Source of the DNA: Micromonospora mirobrigensis | GTDB taxonomy: Bacteria > Actinomycetota > Actinomycetes > Mycobacteriales > Micromonosporaceae | Length of the DNA stretch: 64,000 nt | Direction of reading: 5' to 3' | Assembly (NCBI RefSeq): GCF_900091555.1 | Contig: NZ_FMCX01000001.1 | Span: 1,178,001 to 1,242,000 of the forward strand | Made by a program: the position numbers and the translations under genes | Notes under the pieces: generated by a model | Databases searched by the model: none | Seen by the model: only the letters and a program-made list of their open reading frames with translations | Told to the model about the DNA's origin: nothing | Part shown: positions 53,544 through 63,139 of the stretch, in pieces | How the letters are laid out: each line of letters opens with the position of its first letter | Numbering within the stretch: the stretch's first letter is position 1

Positions 53544-54496
53544 TGGCGGGCAGCCGACGCGCCCCCCGACGGCGCGGACGCAACACCCCCCTGCTGGTCG
53601 GGGCGATCGCGGTCACCCTGGTCGGGCTGGTGCTGGTCTCCCTCCGCTTCGTCCCCGGCTCGCCGCTGGCCTCCGCGGCCCCGAGCGGGACCGGCACCAC
53701 CTCGACGGAGGGTCGGGCCTCCGGCCAGCCCACCAACCGCAGCTCGCGCCCGTCCCCCACCCCGTCGCCGACGCCGCCTCCGCTGCCGCCGCTGCCGTTC
53801 CAGGCCCGCTCGCTGACCAGCCTCGGCATCAAGGGCTGGTACTCGTGGAGCGTGCTGGACACCCGGACCGGAAAGTTCATCGGCTCGGCGAACCAGGCGC
53901 AGACCAGCACCACCGCATCGATGATCAAGGCGTGGGTGGTGGCCGACTACCTGCGGCGTACCGCCGAGGCCGGCGACACGCCGAGCGACGCCAAGCTGGC
54001 CGACGCCACGAAGATCATCCGGGACAGTGACAACACCCGGGCCGAGCAGTTCTACAACGCCGTCGGCCGGTCCCCGTCGATCAAGCGACTGATCGCCATC
54101 TGCGACCTGACCGACAGCAAGCCGGCAGCCGACGGCGGCTGGAGCCGGACGAACCTCTCGCCCCGCGACACCGCCCGGATGGGCCTGTGCATCAAGGACG
54201 GTCGGGCCGCCGGGCCGAAGTGGACCAAGTGGCTGCTCAACGAGATGCGGCTGGTGCGCGCCCCGGGCGACTTCGGCATCCGCAAGGCGTTCCCGCCCGC
54301 CGAACAGAAGAAGATCGCCATCAAGAACGGGTGGATCAACCGGGACCGGGAGCAGGAGATGCACATCAACTGCCTGGCCATCGGTGACACCTGGACGATG
54401 GGCGTGATGGTCCGCTACCCGATCGGCATGGGCTACGACTACGGCATGCAGAACTGCCAGAAGATCACCAAGGCGCTGCTCCGCCCGGCCGTCTGA
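53543..54496 (+). CDS. Membrane-anchored serine hydrolase of the beta-lactamase fold (copy 2)
   Basis: A 317-residue paralogue of the preceding protein. It has an arginine-rich N-terminus (RRAPRRRGR), a membrane segment at about residues 16-35 that is an uncleaved anchor or signal, and a Pro/Thr/Ser-rich linker to residue 85. Then come Ser126-x-x-Lys129 (SMIK), Ser162-Asp-Asn (SDN, canonical here) and Lys261-Asn-Gly (KNG). So one copy is probably soluble and the other tethered. Translationally coupled to the first. Confidence 0.82.
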   Translation: MAGSRRAPRRRGRNTPLLVGAIAVTLVGLVLVSLRFVPGSPLASAAPSGTGTTSTEGRASGQPTNRSSRPSPTPSPTPPPLPPLPFQARSLTSLGIKGWYSWSVLDTRTGKFIGSANQAQTSTTASMIKAWVVADYLRRTAEAGDTPSDAKLADATKIIRDSDNTRAEQFYNAVGRSPSIKRLIAICDLTDSKPAADGGWSRTNLSPRDTARMGLCIKDGRAAGPKWTKWLLNEMRLVRAPGDFGIRKAFPPAEQKKIAIKNGWINRDREQEMHINCLAIGDTWTMGVMVRYPIGMGYDYGMQNCQKITKALLRPAV

Positions 54497-54514
54497 CCCG
54501 GCCGACCTGCCGAC

Positions 54515-54535
54515 GGCCCCGGGCCGGGCGGGGCC
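54515..54535. terminator. Hairpin between the hydrolase pair and mqnA
   Basis: GGCCCCG (54515-54521) pairs with CGGGGCC (54529-54535) across a 7-nt loop, in the 48 bp between convergent genes. Could stop transcription from both sides. No T-run. Confidence 0.45.
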
Positions 54536-54544
54536 GGGGGTCGG

Positions 54545-55429
<885 letters not shown>

Positions 55430-56698
55430 TCACCGGGCGGCCGTGGGAGTGGCCAACTCCGCACCCGGCGGGTCGTCGGGTGCCGCGGCGGGCCCGGACC
55501 GCCGGACCGCCCGGGCGACGACCGGCACGAACAGGGCGACCACCAGCAGGCCGGCCACGCCCAGGCCGGCGATCACCGGCCTCGGCGGCAGCACCGCCAG
55601 CAGCGCGCCGCCGATCAGACGGCCGGCCATCGAGCCGCCCTGCACGGCCGCGCCGTTGACCGCGTACGCCCGGCCACGCGCCGCCTCCGGCACCCGCCGG
55701 GCGGTGAGCACGTTGGCGAAGACGTTGTCACCGCCGTTGGCCGCCCCACCGATCAGCCAGAGCGGAACCAGGTAGCCGGCCGTCGGCACGAACGCGGCGC
55801 ACACCACCATCAGCGCGCAGCCGCCCAGCGTGGTGAGCACCCCGTGGACCAGCGCGCCGTCGGCGGTGAGCCGGCCGGCCAGCCGGGCGGCGAGCCAGCT
55901 TCCCGGCAGCATGCCCGCCATCCAGGCCGCACCGACCAGCCCGTACATGGTGGTGGACGAGTCCAGGGTCTCCCGGATGAAGAAGACCTCGATCACGTTG
56001 ATGCCGCCGATCGCGGTGATCACCGTCGCGGTGATCACCACCATGGCCAGCATCAACGGGTCCCGGCGCAGCCGCCACGCCGGGGCCGCTCCAGCGGCCG
56101 TCACGGTGGCGGCGACCGTCCGCCGGCCACCCCGGCGGGTGCGCAGCAGCAGGCCGGCGGCGACCAGCGCGAGGTAGCTCGCCGCGTCGAGCAGCAACGG
56201 CACCCGAGTGCCGAACTGGCCGACCAGGAGGCCGGCGAGCACCGGGCCGCCGAGTGCTCCGACCGAGACGGCGGTCTGCTGGATCGCGCTGGCCCGGGGC
56301 AGGTCCGCGCGCCGGACCATGGTCGGGAGCAGCGCCGCGAGGCAGGGCTGGGTCACCGCGAGGCCGCAGGCGAGCAGCGCGACCAGCGTGACCACCAGGA
56401 CGGGGTGTCCGGCGTACGCCAGGAGCAGGCAGACCGCGGACTGGAGGGCGCCCGCGGTGACCAGCAGGGTGCGGCTGTCGTACCGGTCGACGAGTCGCCC
56501 GGTCAGCGGCGCGAGCGCCACCAGCGGGAGGGTGGCGGCGAGGAGCAGGCCGGCGACGGCGAGACCGCCGGCGCCGGCTCCCTGGAGGGCGAGCGCGAGG
56601 GCGGTGGCCGCGAGGAACTCGCCGCAGATGGTGGTGCCGCGGGCGGTGGCGGAGATCCAGACGTCGGACCAGCGCGACTCGCCAGTTGTGAAGGACAT
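55430..56698 (-). CDS. MFS transporter under ArsR-type control
   Basis: A 422-residue major facilitator, 10-12 helices, with GRLVDRYDSRTLLVTAG as the A-motif between helices 2 and 3. It resembles the enterobactin exporter/MFS_3 group of multidrug exporters. ATG 56698 lies between the arms of a 10-bp inverted repeat; codons 2-4 form one arm. It lies 45 bp after the ArsR gene on the same strand, so both are probably one unit. Substrate unknown. Confidence 0.88.
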   Translation of the reverse strand: MSFTTGESRWSDVWISATARGTTICGEFLAATALALALQGAGAGGLAVAGLLLAATLPLVALAPLTGRLVDRYDSRTLLVTAGALQSAVCLLLAYAGHPVLVVTLVALLACGLAVTQPCLAALLPTMVRRADLPRASAIQQTAVSVGALGGPVLAGLLVGQFGTRVPLLLDAASYLALVAAGLLLRTRRGGRRTVAATVTAAGAAPAWRLRRDPLMLAMVVITATVITAIGGINVIEVFFIRETLDSSTTMYGLVGAAWMAGMLPGSWLAARLAGRLTADGALVHGVLTTLGGCALMVVCAAFVPTAGYLVPLWLIGGAANGGDNVFANVLTARRVPEAARGRAYAVNGAAVQGGSMAGRLIGGALLAVLPPRPVIAGLGVAGLLVVALFVPVVARAVRRSGPAAAPDDPPGAELATPTAAR

Positions 56699-56721
56699 AC
56701 TTCGAAATTAATCCTTCACAA
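56686..56721 (-). promoter_or_regulatory. 10-bp inverted repeat across the MFS start codon
   Basis: TTGTGAAGGA (56686-56695) and TCCTTCACAA (56712-56721) are perfect inverted copies 16 bp apart. On the message the upstream arm contains AAGGA, the likely Shine-Dalgarno sequence, and the other arm is codons 2-4 of the MFS gene. It can be a DNA operator for the ArsR protein, an RNA hairpin that hides the ribosome-binding site, or both. Confidence 0.6.
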
Positions 56722-56743
56722 ATGGTCCACACAAGACCCTGCG

Positions 56744-57328
56744 CTACGGCAGCGGCACCACCTTGTAGTGCGCGGCCACCGTGCGGGCCCCCGCCGGCGG
56801 GTCGGCCTGCCGGGTCCGCTGCCGGTACGGGGCGAGGAGCTCCATCACCCTCTCGTTCAACTCCGCCAGCTCCTCGGCCGTCACCAGCAGCAGCGTGTCG
56901 TTGGACAGCGTCGCCGCGTACCACTCGGGTGGCTCGTCGCCGGCACGCCGCAGCCAGTCCCGGGTCCGCTCCGCGTCCCGCGCGGTGTGCGCCTCCACCA
57001 GGGTCGCCTCCGCGGCCCGGGCCTCCGGGCCGGCGTCCCGCCCGGCGTCGACCATCCAGCTCTGACTGAAGGTGCGCCAGACCCGCTCCCGCGCGTCACC
57101 CCGGCTCGGCGCCTGCTCCACCAGTCCGAACCGGGCCAGCGCCCGCAGGTGGTAGCTGGTCGCGCTCGGCGACAGCCCGACCAGCTCCGCGCACTCGGTG
57201 GCGGTCGCGCCGCCCTCCAGGGTGCTGAGATGTTCCATGATCGACAACCGGGCCGGATGGGCCAGCGCCCGCATCACCTGCGGGTCACTGATCCTCATCC
57301 GGCGCTGCTCGGCGCGCGCCTCCGTCAT
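56744..57328 (-). CDS. ArsR family transcriptional regulator
   Basis: A 194-residue regulator. The winged HTH is at about residues 15-85 (RALAHPARLSIMEHLSTL, GATATECAELVGLSPSATSYHLRALARFGLV), typical of ArsR/SmtB, without the CxC metal motif, so the signal is likely not a metal bound at that site. The C-terminal ~100 residues form an effector-type helical domain. ATG 57328. It precedes the MFS gene, which is its likely target. Confidence 0.88.
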   Translation of the reverse strand: MTEARAEQRRMRISDPQVMRALAHPARLSIMEHLSTLEGGATATECAELVGLSPSATSYHLRALARFGLVEQAPSRGDARERVWRTFSQSWMVDAGRDAGPEARAAEATLVEAHTARDAERTRDWLRRAGDEPPEWYAATLSNDTLLLVTAEELAELNERVMELLAPYRQRTRQADPPAGARTVAAHYKVVPLP

Positions 57329-57530
57329 CCCCCCATGATCCCGCGCCGGCCGGAGACGTCACGCCCGCCCGGCGGGTGAAATCAGGTGGAGAGGGACGGC
57401 GCGGTCGACTAACGTTGATGGCCGCCTGACGGCCGGGGTGTGACGACACCGCAGCGGACGTCCCGCGCCGGGCACCGGCCATCCGCCCCGGAGACGCGAG
57501 CGACCAGCCAGCCATCCGTGAGGACCCACC

Positions 57531-59606
57531 GTGTCCCTGACCGAACTCGACACCGACCTCCGAGCCGAACGCGCCCACCTGGACGCCTCCCGCGCCGCGC
57601 TGCGCCGGATGCGCGAGCGGGCCGAGGCCCTCTTCGCCACCGGCGACAAGGTCGCCGGGGACGCGTACACCGCCGAACAGCTCGGCCGGCACATGGCCCG
57701 GCGGGTCAAGGAGCTGGCCGACGACCCGACCACGCCGCTCTTCTTCGGCCGGCTCGACTTCGGCGACCTCGACCCGGACCACGCCGGGCGGGAGTACCAC
57801 GTCGGCCGTCGGCACGTCACCGACGACCTGGGCGAACCCCTGGTGCTGGACTGGCGCGCCCCGGTCTCCCGGTCGTTCTACCGGGCCAGCGCCCGCGACC
57901 CGCAGGGCGTGGCCGTCCGGCGCCGGTTCGGGTTCAACGCCGGGGTGCTGACCAGCTTCGAGGACGAGCACCTCGACCGGGGCGAGGAACTCGGCACCGC
58001 CAGCCGGATCCTCACCGCCGAGATCGAACGGCCGCGCGTCGGGCCGATGCGGGACATCGTCGCGACCATCCAGCCCGAGCAGGACGAGCTGGTCCGCGCC
58101 GACCTGGCCGACTCGATCTGCGTGCAGGGCGCCCCGGGCACCGGCAAGACGGCCGTCGGGCTGCACCGGGCCGCGTACCTGCTCTACCTGCACCGGGAGC
58201 GGCTGCGCCGCTCGGGCGTGCTGATCGTCGGGCCGAACCGGGCCTTCCTGTCGTACATCGCCGCGGTGCTGCCGGCGCTCGGCGAGGTGGAGGTCGCCCA
58301 GGCCACCGTCGAGGACCTGGTCGAGCGGGTGCCGGTCCGGGCGGTCGACGACCCGGCCGTGGCCACCCTCAAGCACGACGTACGGATGGCCGAGCTGCTG
58401 CGCCGGGCCGTCGAGGCGCACATCGGCAGCCCCACCGAGCCGATCATGGTCTCCGACGGCTCGTTCCGCTGGCGGATCGGCCTCGACCCGCTGCACCGGG
58501 TGGTCGCCGAGACCCGCGCGGAGGGGCTGCCGTACGCCACCGGCCGCGAGCGGATCCGGGCCCGGGTGGTGGGACTCCTGCAACGCCAGGCCGAGGCGCG
58601 CCGGGCCGAGTCACCGAGCGACGCCTGGCTGCGCCGGATGGGCAAGGCCAAGCCGGTCACCGAGTTCCTCGACACCGTCTGGCCGGCGCTCACCCCGGAC
58701 GGTCTGCTGCACAGGCTGCTCACCGACCCGGACGCGCTCGCCACCGCCGCCGACGGGCTGCTGACCGCCGACGAGCAGGGGCTGCTGCACGGCCGGGCGC
58801 CCGAGGCGGACGGACCGGCCGGGAACGGCTCGCGGAGCGTCGGGACGAAGCTCGGTCGTACCCCGAAGGCCACCCGGTGGACCGCCGCGGACGCCGTGCT
58901 GATCGACGAGGCCGCCGGGCTGCTGGAACGGCCGGCCGGCTTCGGGCACGTGGTGGTCGACGAGGCGCAGGACCTCTCCCCGATGCAGTGCCGGGCCATC
59001 GCCCGGCGCAGCGAGCACGGCTCGATCACCCTCCTCGGCGACCTCGCCCAGGGCACCGCCCCCTGGGCCGCCCGGGACTGGCGGGAGAGCCTGGCCCACC
59101 TGGGCAAGCCGGACGCCGCGGTGGTGCCGTTGAGCATCGGCTTCCGGGTGCCCGCCGCCGTGGTCGCCTTCGCCAACCGGCTGCTTCCGGCGCTCGCCGT
59201 CGACGTGCCCCCGGCGGAGTCGCTGCGCCGGGACGGCACGCTTGACGTGCGTACCGTCGAGGACCTGGTGGCGGCGACGGTGACGGAGGTGCGGGCGGCG
59301 CTCGCGCACGACGGCTCGGTCGGCGTGATCGCCGCCGACGACACGGTCGACCGGATCCGCGGCGCGCTCGCCGACGCCGGCGTGCCGACCGCGACCGCCG
59401 ACGACGTCGAGGCCGCGGAGCGGGTCACCGTCGTCCCCGCCACCCTGGTCAAGGGCCTGGAGTACGACCACGTCGTGGTCGTCGAACCGGCCGCGATCGT
59501 GGCCGCCGAGCCGCGCGGCCTGCACCGCCTCTACGTGGTGCTGACCCGGGCGGTCTCCCGCCTCGCCGTCCTGCACCACGCCCCCCTCCCCACCCCGCTG
59601 GGGTGA
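57531..59606 (+). CDS. helD: HelD-like superfamily 1 DNA/RNA helicase
   Basis: A 691-residue protein. The N-terminal ~30 residues form a helical hairpin, as in HelD, where it inserts into RNA polymerase. Walker A GAPGTGKT (200-207), Walker B VVVDEAQD (474-481), and later SIGFRVPAAVV and LVKGLEYDHVVV match UvrD-like motifs. The insert between Walker A and B (about 210-470) is long, as in HelD. HelD releases stalled or rifampicin-bound RNA polymerase in actinobacteria. GTG 57531. A dispersed repeat starts 2 bp after its stop. Confidence 0.9.
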   Translation: MSLTELDTDLRAERAHLDASRAALRRMRERAEALFATGDKVAGDAYTAEQLGRHMARRVKELADDPTTPLFFGRLDFGDLDPDHAGREYHVGRRHVTDDLGEPLVLDWRAPVSRSFYRASARDPQGVAVRRRFGFNAGVLTSFEDEHLDRGEELGTASRILTAEIERPRVGPMRDIVATIQPEQDELVRADLADSICVQGAPGTGKTAVGLHRAAYLLYLHRERLRRSGVLIVGPNRAFLSYIAAVLPALGEVEVAQATVEDLVERVPVRAVDDPAVATLKHDVRMAELLRRAVEAHIGSPTEPIMVSDGSFRWRIGLDPLHRVVAETRAEGLPYATGRERIRARVVGLLQRQAEARRAESPSDAWLRRMGKAKPVTEFLDTVWPALTPDGLLHRLLTDPDALATAADGLLTADEQGLLHGRAPEADGPAGNGSRSVGTKLGRTPKATRWTAADAVLIDEAAGLLERPAGFGHVVVDEAQDLSPMQCRAIARRSEHGSITLLGDLAQGTAPWAARDWRESLAHLGKPDAAVVPLSIGFRVPAAVVAFANRLLPALAVDVPPAESLRRDGTLDVRTVEDLVAATVTEVRAALAHDGSVGVIAADDTVDRIRGALADAGVPTATADDVEAAERVTVVPATLVKGLEYDHVVVVEPAAIVAAEPRGLHRLYVVLTRAVSRLAVLHHAPLPTPLG

Positions 59607-59607
59607 A

Positions 59608-59658
59608 AGGAGGGGCCCCCTGTTAACGCCTCCGGTATAGCAGGGGCCCCTTCTTAAC
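59608..59658 (-). repeat. 51-bp dispersed repeat, copy 2
   Basis: On the minus strand: GTTAAGAAGGGGCCCCTGCT (59639-59658), spacer ATACCGGAGGC (59628-59638), then the variant unit GTTAACAGGGGGCCCCTCCT (59608-59627). Same layout as the copies at 2858 and 62275. It begins 2 bp after the HelD stop and ends about 97 bp before the ABC transporter ATG. Confidence 0.9.
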
Positions 59659-59754
59659 CGACCGGCGGCGGACGGGACAGCGGGAGTGGCGGCGGCAGAG
59701 TACAACGGGAGGGCGGCAGATCCGACCGGGACCGCAACCCCGAGAAGGAGCCCC

Positions 59755-60648
59755 ATGATCCTCGCGCGCGCCCACCAGGCGACCCGACGGTACGGCGAGG
59801 TGCTCGCCCTGGACCGGGTCGACCTGACCGTCCGCGCCGGTGAACTCGTCGGCCTGCTCGGGCCGAACGGCGCCGGCAAGAGCACCCTGATCAACCTGCT
59901 GGTCGGGCTGCGCCACCCCACCACCGGTCGGGTCGAGCTGTTCGGCGGCGACCCCCGCGACCCGGCCGCCCGCCGCGCCCTCGGGGTCACCCCGCAGGAG
60001 ACCGGCCTGCCCGGCACGCTGCGGGTCGGCGAGGTGGTCGACTTCGTCTCCGCGCACTTCCCCGACCCGGTGCCCCGCGCCGAACTGCTCGACCGGTTCG
60101 GCCTCGCCGAGCAGGCACGCCGGCAGACCGGCGGGCTCTCCGGCGGGCAGCGGCGCCGGCTCGCCGTGGCGTTGGCCTTCGTCGGCCGGCCCCGGCTGGT
60201 GATCCTGGACGAGCCGACCACCGGACTGGACGTGGCGGCCCGGCGCACCCTGTGGGAGGCGATCCGGGCGTTCCACGCCGAGGGCGGGACGGTGCTGCTG
60301 AGCAGCCACTACCTGGAGGAGGTGGAGGCGCTGGCCCAGCGGGTGGTGGTGATCGGCCGGGGGCGGGTGCTCGCCGACGACACGGTGGCCGCGATCCGCG
60401 GCATCGTCGGGGTGCACCGGGTCAGCTTCGTCGCCGACGAGCTGCCCGACCTGCCCGGCGTGGTGGCCACCGAACGCACCGACGGCCGGACCCACCTGCT
60501 CACCACCGACGCCGACCAACTGGTCCGGGATCTGGTCGGCGCCGGGGTGCCGTTCCGGGACCTGGAGGTGCGCCCGACCTCCCTGGAGGAGGCGTTCCTC
60601 GCCATCACCGACGGCGACCGCGCCGAAGCCGCGACCGCGACCGCCTGA
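59755..60648 (+). CDS. ABC exporter ATP-binding protein
   Basis: A 297-residue ATPase of the drug/antibiotic-export group. Walker A GPNGAGKST (about 39-47), signature LSGGQRRRLAVA, Walker B LVILDEPTTGLD, and the H-loop SSHYLEEVE. It drives the permease encoded 10 bp downstream. ATG 59755 with AGAAGGAG upstream. Substrate unknown. Confidence 0.95.
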   Translation: MILARAHQATRRYGEVLALDRVDLTVRAGELVGLLGPNGAGKSTLINLLVGLRHPTTGRVELFGGDPRDPAARRALGVTPQETGLPGTLRVGEVVDFVSAHFPDPVPRAELLDRFGLAEQARRQTGGLSGGQRRRLAVALAFVGRPRLVILDEPTTGLDVAARRTLWEAIRAFHAEGGTVLLSSHYLEEVEALAQRVVVIGRGRVLADDTVAAIRGIVGVHRVSFVADELPDLPGVVATERTDGRTHLLTTDADQLVRDLVGAGVPFRDLEVRPTSLEEAFLAITDGDRAEAATATA

Positions 60649-60658
60649 GGAGCCGACC

Positions 60659-61396
60659 GTGCCACTCGCCCTGGTCCACGCCCGCTACCAACTCCTGGAG
60701 ACCGTCCGGATCCCGGTCGCGGTGGTCGGCAGCGCGTTCTTCCCCGCCGCCACCATGCTCTTCTTCGTGGTGCCGTTCGCCGGTGACGACGCGGTCGGCG
60801 CCACGTACGCCACCGCCGCGATGATCACCTTCGCGGTGATGAGCGCCAACATCTTCCAGTACGGCATCGGCGTCGCCGAGGACCGCAACCAGCCCTGGGA
60901 TCCGTACACCCGGACGTTGCCGGCCGGTCCGGCGGTGCGCTTCACCGGCCGGATCCTGGCCGGGGTGGTGTTGACCTACCTGAGCATGCTGCCGGTGGTG
61001 GTGATCGCGGCGGTGGCGACCGCGGCCCGGGTCAGCCCGGTGCAGCTGCTGCTCGGCGCCCTCGGCGTGGCCGTGGTGTCGGCGCCGTTCACCCTGCTCG
61101 GGCTCGCCATCGGCTACTCGCTGCCGAGTCGGGCCGCGACCGTGGTCGCGCAGGTGGTCTTCTTCCCGCTGGCGTTCGGCGGCGGGCTGCTCTCCGGCCC
61201 CGACGACGCGCCGGGCTTCGTCCGCACGATCGCGCCCTACCTCCCCACCCGGGGCGCGGTGGAGCTGATGTGGGCGGCGGTGACCGACCGCCGGCCCGAC
61301 CCGCTGGCCCTGGTCATGCTGGGGGTCTGGATCGTGGTGCTGGCCGGGGTGGCCGGTTGGGCGTACCGGCGGGACCAGGGTCGCCGGTTCCGCTGA
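60659..61396 (+). CDS. ABC-2 type permease
   Basis: A 245-residue membrane protein with six helices and the ABC-2 layout (VGSAFFPAATMLFFVVPFAG, PLAFGGGLLSGPDDAP followed by PYLPTRGAVELMWA). It is the transmembrane partner of the preceding ATPase. GTG 60659 with GAGGAG upstream. The pair is a simple exporter. Confidence 0.92.
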   Translation: MPLALVHARYQLLETVRIPVAVVGSAFFPAATMLFFVVPFAGDDAVGATYATAAMITFAVMSANIFQYGIGVAEDRNQPWDPYTRTLPAGPAVRFTGRILAGVVLTYLSMLPVVVIAAVATAARVSPVQLLLGALGVAVVSAPFTLLGLAIGYSLPSRAATVVAQVVFFPLAFGGGLLSGPDDAPGFVRTIAPYLPTRGAVELMWAAVTDRRPDPLALVMLGVWIVVLAGVAGWAYRRDQGRRFR

Positions 61397-61510
61397 CGTT
61401 TAGCCCGATTCCGCCCCGCCCGGGCCGGTACCGGTGCCACGATGCCGGCAGGGCGTGCCGTCCCGGCCGCCTCCGGCCTGCGGGCCGTGCTGCGGCCGAG
61501 AGGGGTTCCC

Positions 61511-62272
61511 GTGAGCGGCGTCGAGCCCGGTACGCCCTGCTGGGCCGACCTGGCCACCTCCGACCTGGCCGGGGCGAAACGCTTCTATCCCGAGCTGTTC
61601 GGCTGGACCGGGCGGGTGGCGCCGCAGCCGGAGGCCGGCGGCTACACCACCTTCCTCGTCGACGGGCGGGCCGTCGCCGGAGCCGGGCCGCCGGCCACCC
61701 CCGACCAGGTGCCGATCTGGTCGACGTACGTGGCCACCGACGACGCCGACCTCGCGGCCACCCGGGTCGAGGCGGCCGGCGGGCAGGTGCTGGTCAGCCC
61801 CTTCGACGTGTTCGACCAGGGGCGGATGGGCGTCTTCGCCGACCCGGCCGGCGCGGTGTTCAGCGTCTGGCAGCCGATGCGGATGCGCGGCGCGGAGCTG
61901 TTCAACGCCCCCGGCTCGATGTGCTGGAACGAGCTGGTCAGCCCCGACCCGGAGGGCGCGAAGGCCTTCTACGAGCTGGTCTTCGGCTGGCATCCCGAGG
62001 ACCGGCCGATGGACGGGGGCACCTGGACCGGCTGGCGGTGCGGGGCGCGGATCGTCGCCGGGATGACGCCACCGCTGGGGGACGGCTATCCGGCGGACCT
62101 GCCGGCGTACTGGTCGGTGTGGTTCGCGGTGGCCGACGCCGACGCCACGGCGGCCCGCGCCGCCGAGCTGGGCGGCACGATCCTGGTGCCGCCGCGGGAC
62201 ATCGCGCAGGGCCGGCAGGCCGCCCTCCGCGACCCGGCCGGCGCGCTCTTCTCGATCATCGCCCGCCCGTAG
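61511..62272 (+). CDS. VOC family protein with two glyoxalase-like domains
   Basis: A 253-residue protein with two tandem VOC domains, each starting with a WADL/WNEL strand and ending with DPAGAVFSVWQP or DPAGALFSIIARP. The family includes dioxygenases and resistance proteins; here the sequence resembles the CFP30B-type proteins of mycobacteria. GTG 61511 chosen as the domain starts directly after; further upstream starts are unlikely. Its stop lies 3 bp before dispersed repeat copy 3 and before the convergent gene's stop. Confidence 0.85.
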   Translation: MSGVEPGTPCWADLATSDLAGAKRFYPELFGWTGRVAPQPEAGGYTTFLVDGRAVAGAGPPATPDQVPIWSTYVATDDADLAATRVEAAGGQVLVSPFDVFDQGRMGVFADPAGAVFSVWQPMRMRGAELFNAPGSMCWNELVSPDPEGAKAFYELVFGWHPEDRPMDGGTWTGWRCGARIVAGMTPPLGDGYPADLPAYWSVWFAVADADATAARAAELGGTILVPPRDIAQGRQAALRDPAGALFSIIARP

Positions 62273-62274
62273 GT

Positions 62275-62325
62275 GTTAACAGGGGGCCCTTCCTATACCG
62301 GAGGCGTTAAGAGGGGGCCCCTGCT
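62275..62325 (+). repeat. 51-bp dispersed repeat, copy 3, inside the 3' end of an ABC ATPase gene
   Basis: GTTAACAGGGGGCCCTTCCT (62275-62294), spacer ATACCGGAGGC, then GTTAAGAGGGGGCCCCTGCT (62306-62325). On the minus strand it encodes about the last 16 residues (KQGPPLNASGIGRAPC) and the TAA stop of the ABC ATPase. It also follows the VOC stop by 2 bp. Confidence 0.9.
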
Positions 62326-63139
62326 TCCACCCCCGGCGGACGGGGACCACGAGGGGGCCGTGCTCGCCGGGGACGACCCGGACGTTGGCCCGGTAGTGGC
62401 GGGCGAGCAGCTCCTCGGTGAGCACCTCGTCCGGCGGGCCGGCGGCGACCACTCGGCCGGCGTCGAGCAGGACGAGGCGGTCGGCGTACTCGCCGGCGAT
62501 GGAGAGGTCGTGCATGGTGGCGAGCACGGTCAGGCCGTGCTCCCGGCGGAGCTGGTCGACCAGCTCCAGCACCTCCTGCTGGTGGCCGATGTCCAGGGCA
62601 CTGGTCGGCTCGTCGAGCAGCAACAGGGTGGCGCCCTGGGCGAGCGCCCGGGCCAGGAAGACCCGCTGCCGTTCGCCGCCGGAGAGGGTGGCCAGCTCCC
62701 GGCTGCGGAAGGCGTCCAGGTCCAGCCGGGCCAGCACGTCGTGCACGGCGCCCAGGTCGGCGGCCGACTCCCGGCCCAGCGGGGCGATGTACGGGGTGCG
62801 CCCGAGCAGCACGTAGTCCAGCACCGACATGCCGGCCGGCACCGCCGGGGACTGCGCCACGGTGGCCACCACCCGGGCCCGCTGGCGGGGTTTCAGGGCC
62901 CGGATCGGCGTACCGAAGAGGGTGACCGCCGGGCCGGCGGGCAGCAGGCCGCCGACGGCGCGCAACAGGGTCGACTTGCCGGCGCCGTTCGGGCCGATCA
63001 CGGTGACCCACTCACCGGCGGCGACGGTCAGGTCGACGCCGGTGAGGATCGGCACCCGGTCCAGGGTCACGTGCAGGTCCCGCACCTCGACGGCCACGGC
63101 GGTCGGGCTCACGGCACCCGCCGGCTCGCGCCCGGTCAC
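62276..63139 (-). CDS. FecE/BtuD-type ABC importer ATP-binding protein
   Basis: A 287-residue ATPase with Walker A GPNGAGKST, signature LSGGERQRVFLARAL, Walker B LLLLDEPTSALD, and H-loop TMHDLSIAGEYADR. It belongs to the iron-siderophore/haem/cobalamin importer group, matching the FecCD permease directly upstream (GTGA overlap at 63136-63139). The ordinary domain ends near VVPGEHGPLVVPVRRG. The last ~16 residues and stop codon come from repeat copy 3. Confidence 0.93.
   Translation of the reverse strand: MTGREPAGAVSPTAVAVEVRDLHVTLDRVPILTGVDLTVAAGEWVTVIGPNGAGKSTLLRAVGGLLPAGPAVTLFGTPIRALKPRQRARVVATVAQSPAVPAGMSVLDYVLLGRTPYIAPLGRESAADLGAVHDVLARLDLDAFRSRELATLSGGERQRVFLARALAQGATLLLLDEPTSALDIGHQQEVLELVDQLRREHGLTVLATMHDLSIAGEYADRLVLLDAGRVVAAGPPDEVLTEELLARHYRANVRVVPGEHGPLVVPVRRGWKQGPPLNASGIGRAPC

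Noticed and set aside
56686..56721. Rex operator at the MFS start codon
   Set aside because: The arms contain TTGTGAA and TTCACAA but are 22 bp apart rather than 4.
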